Part shown: positions 59,647 through 64,000 of the stretch, piece by piece
Numbering within the stretch: the stretch's first letter is position 1
Layout of the letters: every line of letters starts with the position of its first letter
Assembly (NCBI RefSeq): GCF_004360225.1
Contig: NZ_SNUA01000009.1
Location: 120,714 to 184,713 of the forward strand
DNA: 64,000 bases
Source of the DNA: Alcanivorax sp. 24
GTDB taxonomy: Bacteria > Pseudomonadota > Gammaproteobacteria > Pseudomonadales > Alcanivoracaceae
Direction of reading: 5' to 3'
The notes under the pieces: generated by a model
The model's input: only the letters and a program-made list of their open reading frames with translations
Told to the model about the DNA's origin: nothing
Databases searched by the model: none
Program-made: the position numbers and the translations under genes

Positions 59647-60954
59647 CTAGAACCAGGTCAGACCAATACTGATCAACGCCCCGGTAATAATCAACTGCAC
59701 CAGGCAGAAGCCCATGATGTCCTTGGCCTTGAGACCAGCTATGGCCAGCACCGGCAAAGCCCAGAACGGCTGCAGCAGATTGGTCCAGGCATCTCCCCAG
59801 CCCACCGCCATGGCCACCCTGGGCAGATCGGCACCCAGTTCCTGGGCGGCGGGAATCATCACCGGCGCCTGTACCGCCCATTGTCCGCCGCCGGAAGGCA
59901 CGAAAATATTCACCACGCCGGCGCTGATAAAGCTCCAGAACGGCAGGGAGTCGGCGCTGGCGATGGAAACGAAGCCGTTGGAGATGGTGGCCGCCAGCCC
60001 GGATTGCGTCATTACCGCCATGATGCCGGCGTAAAACGGGAACTGAATGACAATACCGGCACCACCTTTGATCGCCTCCTGGAGGCTGTTGAGCAGGCGC
60101 CGTGGTGTCTGGTGCAGTACGATGGCCAGAAACAGGAACATGAAGTTGACGATATTCAGGTTAAGGCCACCGCCACCGGCGAAGTAGTTAATGGCGTAGG
60201 CAATACCGCTGAAGCCGATCAGCCAGGCCAGAATCCGGCTGTTCTCCAGATGCTCGGCCGGCCGCGTCACCGCCACGTCCACCTCGGTGCCGTCCTTCAG
60301 GGTTTCAGCGTCGACATAATGGCTGTCTTCCTCCGGCGGCAACATCCATCGATTCACCAGCGGCACGGCGATAAACAACATCACCACGATGGCCAGATTG
60401 AAGAAGGAGAAAATCGTCTGGCCTGTGCCGATGATACCGATCTGTTCCTGAGTGAAATGCCCTTCAGTGGCGATGGTCAGAGGAATGGACCCGGCCAGAC
60501 CGCCATGCCAGACAATAAAGCCGGAATAGGCGGCGGCTATCAGCAAGGGGTAATGCACCCGGACCTGCCGGGCCAATGCCTTGGCGAACAATCCGCCCAC
60601 CACCAGACCAAAGCCCCAGTTGATCCAACTGGCCGCCAGTGCCACGTAGGTCACCAACAAGATAGCCTGTCCCGGTGTACGGGCCAACGATGCCAGTCGA
60701 TTGAGAATGCCTTTCACCAGCGGGGTACTGGCGAGCATGAAACCGGTGACCAGCACCAGCAACATCTGCATGGAGAACGTCAGCAGGCCCCAGAAACCGT
60801 CTCCCCACATCACCATAACGGCCTGCGGGGAGTTGCCTTCCACCAGCATCGCGGCGGCGAACGCCACCAGCGTCAGAATCAAGACAAAGATATAAGGGTC
60901 CGGCAGATAGCGTTCCACCAGGCGCACGAAGGGTTTGGCGATGGTATTCAACAT
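59647..60954 (-). CDS. atoE: Short-chain fatty acid transporter (AtoE family)
   Basis: 435 residues with about 11 membrane helices. ERYLPDPYIFVLILTLVAF at the start, SWINWGFGLVVGGLFAKALAR, WHGGLAGSIPLTIAT, and NIFVPSGGGQWAVQAPVMIPAA with GWGDAWTNLLQPFWALPVLAIAGLKAKDIMGFC are all characteristic. It probably imports short-chain fatty acids such as butyrate or acetoacetate. Usual ato partners (CoA-transferase, thiolase) are not adjacent. Confidence 0.94.
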   Translation of the reverse strand: MLNTIAKPFVRLVERYLPDPYIFVLILTLVAFAAAMLVEGNSPQAVMVMWGDGFWGLLTFSMQMLLVLVTGFMLASTPLVKGILNRLASLARTPGQAILLVTYVALAASWINWGFGLVVGGLFAKALARQVRVHYPLLIAAAYSGFIVWHGGLAGSIPLTIATEGHFTQEQIGIIGTGQTIFSFFNLAIVVMLFIAVPLVNRWMLPPEEDSHYVDAETLKDGTEVDVAVTRPAEHLENSRILAWLIGFSGIAYAINYFAGGGGLNLNIVNFMFLFLAIVLHQTPRRLLNSLQEAIKGGAGIVIQFPFYAGIMAVMTQSGLAATISNGFVSIASADSLPFWSFISAGVVNIFVPSGGGQWAVQAPVMIPAAQELGADLPRVAMAVGWGDAWTNLLQPFWALPVLAIAGLKAKDIMGFCLVQLIITGALISIGLTWF

Positions 60955-61066
60955 GAGGGTCTCCCAGTTGTTATCGTTATCCCGCCAACGGCGGATTAAA
61001 CAACAGAATAGGAAACCCTCGGAGGCACGCCTACCTCAATTCGACCTTTGACTAAAAAGAACGGAA

Positions 61067-61087
61067 GCGCCCCGGGGACAGGGGCGC
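61067..61087 (-). terminator. Hairpin after yjdM
   Basis: GCGCCCC pairs with GGGGCGC around a seven-base loop. On the minus strand it is followed after a few bases by TTCTTTTT. It lies 18 bp beyond the yjdM stop. Confidence 0.65.
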
Positions 61088-61104
61088 GAAAACGAACCGT
61101 GATA

Positions 61105-61440
61105 TCAGGCTTTCTTGACGAACTCGGACTTCAGCTTCATCGCGCCAATGCCATCGATCTTGCAATCAATATTGTGGTCGCCGTCCACCAGACGAATATT
61201 CTTCACCTTGGTACCCACTTTCACCACCGAGGAAGAACCCTTGATCTTCAGGTCCTTGATGACGGTCACGGTATCGCCGTCTTCCAGGACCGTTCCATTG
61301 GCGTCCCTGACCATCGCGCCTTGATCGGCGCTTTCACTCTCACTGTTCCATTCATGGGCGCATTCCGGACAGACAAAAAATGCGCCATCCTCATAGGTGT
61401 ATTCGGAGCCGCATTGCGGGCAGGAAGGTAAGGTACTCAC
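61105..61440 (-). CDS. yjdM: Zinc ribbon protein YjdM (PhnA)
   Basis: 111 residues. N-terminal zinc ribbon [21 protein letters not shown] at 7-27, then an SH3-like domain ([60 protein letters not shown]). Highly conserved in proteobacteria; despite the old name PhnA it is not proven to act in phosphonate metabolism. Monocistronic. Confidence 0.95.
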   Translation of the reverse strand: MSTLPSCPQCGSEYTYEDGAFFVCPECAHEWNSESESADQGAMVRDANGTVLEDGDTVTVIKDLKIKGSSSVVKVGTKVKNIRLVDGDHNIDCKIDGIGAMKLKSEFVKKA

Positions 61441-61551
61441 TGGTGCATCCTGTTCAGTCCGTAGGAAAGCGGGAATGGCGGCCGGCGATCAGCAGAGGCG
61501 CTCCCGGGGCGGCTATCATACTCCGATCGCCACGAAACGGCATGACATCGC

Positions 61552-62439
61552 TCAGGCACCGTCCATGGCGTCCAGCCAGCGAGCCACCGCCTGTCCGATC
61601 TCCACCGGAGAATCTTCCTGAAGAAAATGGCTGCCGCGCACCGTCACCTCGGTCTGATTCGGCCAGGTACGACAAAAGTCACGCTGCCGGCCAATCAGGA
61701 TTGAACCCGGATCCGCGTTGATAAACAGTTTTGGCAGCGATGACGCCGCCAGCCAGTCGGCGTAATCCTGAACAACGCGAACCGTTTCAGCGGGTTCACC
61801 ATCAATAGGAATATCCCGAGGCCAATTGAGAGTAGGCTGGCGATCCGCTGGTTTCTGGAAAGGCCGCCGGTATTCCGCCATCTCCGCGTCACTCAGATCA
61901 CGGATCACCGAACCGGGTAACACCGCCTCGACGAACATGTTCCGGTTAAGAATCAAATCCTCACCTTTATCGGAGCGGAACCCTTTGAAAATGCCCCGCG
62001 CGGCCTCCGGCCAGTCTTCCCAGGTCACCGGCATGACAATGGCTTCCATATAGGCAATGCCTTTCACCGCGTCGGGATGACAACGGGCCCAATGAAAACC
62101 CAGCGCACTACCCCAGTCATGCACCACCAAGGTGACCCGCTGATGACAGCCAAGCGCCTCCAGAAGGCCTTCCAGATAATGATAGGCCGTGTCGAAGCCG
62201 TAAGCCTGGGCGCCTTCTCCGGCGGGTAATTTCTCCGAGTCGCCCTGACCGATCAGGTCCGGGGCGATCAATCGGCCATGCCCGGCCAATTCCGGCATCA
62301 CATTACGCCAGAGAAAGGCGGAGGTCGGGTTGCCGTGCAGGAAAACGATCGGATCGCCTTCCCCTTCATCCACATAGGCCAGACGTTTGCCGTGGATGAC
62401 CTTCTCGTGTTTTGGATAAGGCAGTTGTTCTCTGAGCAT
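61552..62439 (-). CDS. Haloalkane dehalogenase, HLD-II subfamily (LinB/DadB-like)
   Basis: 295 residues. Halide-stabilising Asn37 (LHGNPTS) and Trp109, nucleophile Asp108 (VVHDWGSALGFHWAR), catalytic acid Glu132 (YMEAIVMP) and base His271 (RGSHFLQEDSP) define subfamily II. Long blocks match LinB as I recall it (FCRTWPNQTEVTV, GIAYMEAI). It hydrolyses halogenated alkanes to alcohol and halide. Characterised relatives exist in Alcanivorax (DadB of A. dieselolei), which supports the host assignment. Confidence 0.94.
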   Translation of the reverse strand: MLREQLPYPKHEKVIHGKRLAYVDEGEGDPIVFLHGNPTSAFLWRNVMPELAGHGRLIAPDLIGQGDSEKLPAGEGAQAYGFDTAYHYLEGLLEALGCHQRVTLVVHDWGSALGFHWARCHPDAVKGIAYMEAIVMPVTWEDWPEAARGIFKGFRSDKGEDLILNRNMFVEAVLPGSVIRDLSDAEMAEYRRPFQKPADRQPTLNWPRDIPIDGEPAETVRVVQDYADWLAASSLPKLFINADPGSILIGRQRDFCRTWPNQTEVTVRGSHFLQEDSPVEIGQAVARWLDAMDGA

Positions 62440-62515
62440 GCGGTCCTCCTGTTATGGTTATTGATGACAACGGATCCACATTCTCCTCCCCCCATCCAGG
62501 GTACTCAACCCACCC

Positions 62516-62956
62516 TTATTCCAGCCTTGCCCGCCGCGCCAGAAGTACCTCGCGCACATCCCTTCCGGCTCGGTGTAACTCGCGGATATCATTATGGAAA
62601 AAGCTTTTGGCAACCACGGTCTGGATCACCAGCACACCGATCAGCCGGTCGCCGTTACTCAAAGGAATGCCCAGATAACTCTTGAAGCGTTCCTCGCCGG
62701 AATTCGCCACATGGTGATACTCCGGGTGGTCCGCCACCTGCCTCGCCACCACTGGCTGACCGGTACGCGCCACTTTGCCGGTCAGTCCCTGCGAAAAGGT
62801 CATCCTCGCTCCCAGGGCTTCCGGGTCCAAGCCACCGCTGGCCACCAACTCCAGCTCACCGGCTTCCGGAAAGGCCTGATACAGACTGCAGACGTCCACC
62901 GCCAACGCCTGACGGACCGCCTCCACTCTTTCCTGCATAACGCGCTGATGCCCCAT
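62516..62956 (-). CDS. Stand-alone GAF domain protein
   Basis: 146 residues from the ATG at 62956 (GGAAGG upstream). The whole protein is one GAF domain resembling that of PtsP: ALAVDVCSLYQAFPEAGELELVASGGLDPEALGARMTFSQGLTGKVARTGQPVVARQVADHPEY, then FKSYLGIPLSNGDRLIGVLVIQTV. No output domain is attached. It could be a small-molecule or nitrogen-state sensor acting on a partner, or a leftover of a larger protein. Confidence 0.85.
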   Translation of the reverse strand: MGHQRVMQERVEAVRQALAVDVCSLYQAFPEAGELELVASGGLDPEALGARMTFSQGLTGKVARTGQPVVARQVADHPEYHHVANSGEERFKSYLGIPLSNGDRLIGVLVIQTVVAKSFFHNDIRELHRAGRDVREVLLARRARLE

Positions 62957-63198
62957 CTTCCTTCCCCCCTTTGCGAATCTTACCGACCAAAGTACGGCAT
63001 CGGTGTCACAACCGTAGGCAAGTTGCATGCCACTACCCGTGCAGCCCCGAATCCCATTTATTCGTTCACCCGTTTTCGACGTGGCGATTTTTATCGCCTA
63101 TCGCCGCCAGAGGCAAAGCAAGCCTTGATCCAAACCTTACTTAAGGTTTTAGAGTCACAACCACAATTCACATCACGCGATCCGAATGGAGCAACAAC

Positions 63199-63774
63199 AT
63201 GGCCAAGCCAATCCGCATCGCCTTAATCCACGGCAGCATCCGGGAAGGCCGGTTCTGCGACACCATCGTCCGCTGGGCCGCTCGCGAGATCGATAATCAT
63301 GACGCCATCGAGCTGGATATCGTTGATCCCTCGCCTTTGTTTCCGTCCCCCACCGATGAGCCGCCGATTGAGTCCGCCGCCATCGATATTCAACGGCGTC
63401 TGCACCGCGCCGACGCCTTTCTGGTGGCGACACCGGAATACAATCACAGCTTCAGCGCACCGCTGAAGCACTTGCTGGACAGTGTGTACGGCGTCTGGCA
63501 GGCCAAGCCGGTGGCTTTCATCAGCTATGGCGGGGTGTCCGGCGGCTTGCGGGCGGTGGAGCAGTTGCGCCTGGTGTTCGCGGAGCTGCATACCGCCACC
63601 ATCCGCCAGGTGGTGAGCTTCCCCAATGCGCCGGAGCAATTCGATCAACAGGGATACCCGCGTGAGCCGGAGCGGGCAGCACGCAATCTCGCCAAGCTGC
63701 TGGCGCAATTAGGGTGGTGGGCGAAGGCCTTGCGCCAGGCAAGGCAGGAAGAGGCGTACGCGAGCGTGTCGTGA
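63199..63774 (+). CDS. NADPH-dependent FMN reductase
   Basis: 191 residues, flavodoxin-like. Phosphate-binding loop IHGSIREGRFCDTI at 10-23, conserved ATPEYNHSFSAPLKHLLDS at about 77-95, and SYGGVSGGLRAVEQLRL. It supplies reduced flavin or reduces quinone, chromate or similar acceptors. Monocistronic; the 242-bp upstream gap separates it from the divergent GAF gene. Confidence 0.93.
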   Translation: MAKPIRIALIHGSIREGRFCDTIVRWAAREIDNHDAIELDIVDPSPLFPSPTDEPPIESAAIDIQRRLHRADAFLVATPEYNHSFSAPLKHLLDSVYGVWQAKPVAFISYGGVSGGLRAVEQLRLVFAELHTATIRQVVSFPNAPEQFDQQGYPREPERAARNLAKLLAQLGWWAKALRQARQEEAYASVS

Positions 63775-63886
63775 CAGTGAAACCGGACTACGACGCCGCT
63801 GTGGGCGCTTGTCCGGGCGGCGGGCCGCTGCAAGCGATACCCGACACCGGAGACCGCATTCGCCAGCAAGCTGGCTTGTATGGTTT

Positions 63887-63920
63887 CCCGGCAAGTCTTA
63901 GAAGGAGAAGACTTGTCGGG
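63887..63920. repeat. Hairpin downstream of the FMN reductase gene
   Basis: CCCGGCAAGTCTT (63887-63899) pairs with AAGACTTGTCGGG (63908-63920), with one G-T mispair. Upstream, 63840-63880 carries REP-like words (CGCATTCGCCAGCAAGCTGG). No gene is seen in 63775-64000. Confidence 0.6.
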
Positions 63921-64000
63921 GTGGAGGGACCAGGCTGGCTTCTGACCCTAGGGTACAGACTGTGGGAGATATGGCCCCACCCCGCACCTTCAAACGCCGA

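Overview
The window looks like a chromosomal segment of a marine hydrocarbon-degrading gammaproteobacterium of the Alcanivorax/Alloalcanivorax type. This is inferred, not proven, from the high GC content, an AlkK-type fatty acyl-CoA ligase, a LinB/DadB-like haloalkane dehalogenase, an oprH-phoP-phoQ operon of pseudomonad type, and many uptake systems for organic acids. No rRNA, tRNA, CRISPR array, phage or complete insertion sequence is visible.

Layout. 0-4.2 kb: alkylation-repair genes (partial ogt, Ada/AlkA fusion, second ogt), a LysR gene broken by a small inverted-repeat element, and a decayed glutathione transferase. 4.4-12.8 kb: a DedA membrane protein, a formate/nitrite transporter followed by a PP2C-kinase fusion, and a TetR regulator divergent from a two-gene RND efflux pump. 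13-24.4 kb: YpfJ peptidase, a MORN-like lipoprotein, TSUP and NCS2-like transporters, a zinc alcohol dehydrogenase, an ECF42-type sigma factor between two DGPF proteins, RdgC and arylamine N-acetyltransferase. 24.7-32.9 kb: alkK, oprH-phoP-phoQ with phased half-sites upstream, hydrolases, and a dienelactone hydrolase-NTF2 fusion. 33-38.5 kb: a DctPQM TRAP transporter, an amidase and a glyoxalase-like protein. 38.9-41.5 kb: an MBL-fold protein and a DUF445 pair. 41.7-52.6 kb, all on the minus strand: a TAXI-type TRAP transporter, a double-helix-turn-helix IclR regulator, then acyl-CoA dehydrogenase, two Bug-type receptors, TctB, TctA and a class III CoA-transferase. This reads as uptake, CoA activation and oxidation of an unidentified carboxylic acid. 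52.9-64 kb: MAPEG, PaiB-like protein, RtcB RNA ligase with an attenuator-like leader and an odd small gene downstream, phospholipase D-like lipoprotein, aldo/keto reductase, a STAS-like protein, AtoE, YjdM, haloalkane dehalogenase, a GAF protein and an FMN reductase.

The non-coding structure is rich. Three copies (267-282 bp) of an element with GAGCC-type terminal inverted repeats carry a long internal stem whose variable positions change in pairs between copies. Two 125-bp palindromic repeats sit 42 kb apart. Palindromes built from 7-bp units flank a small NTF2-fold gene. A 19-bp near-identical operator lies upstream of two unrelated TRAP transporters. REP-like hairpins fill several gaps. 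The strongest candidates for new biology are the rtcB leader (10-codon ORF, competing hairpins, terminator), the small basic gene after rtcB whose frame runs through an intrinsic terminator, and the covarying structured repeat.
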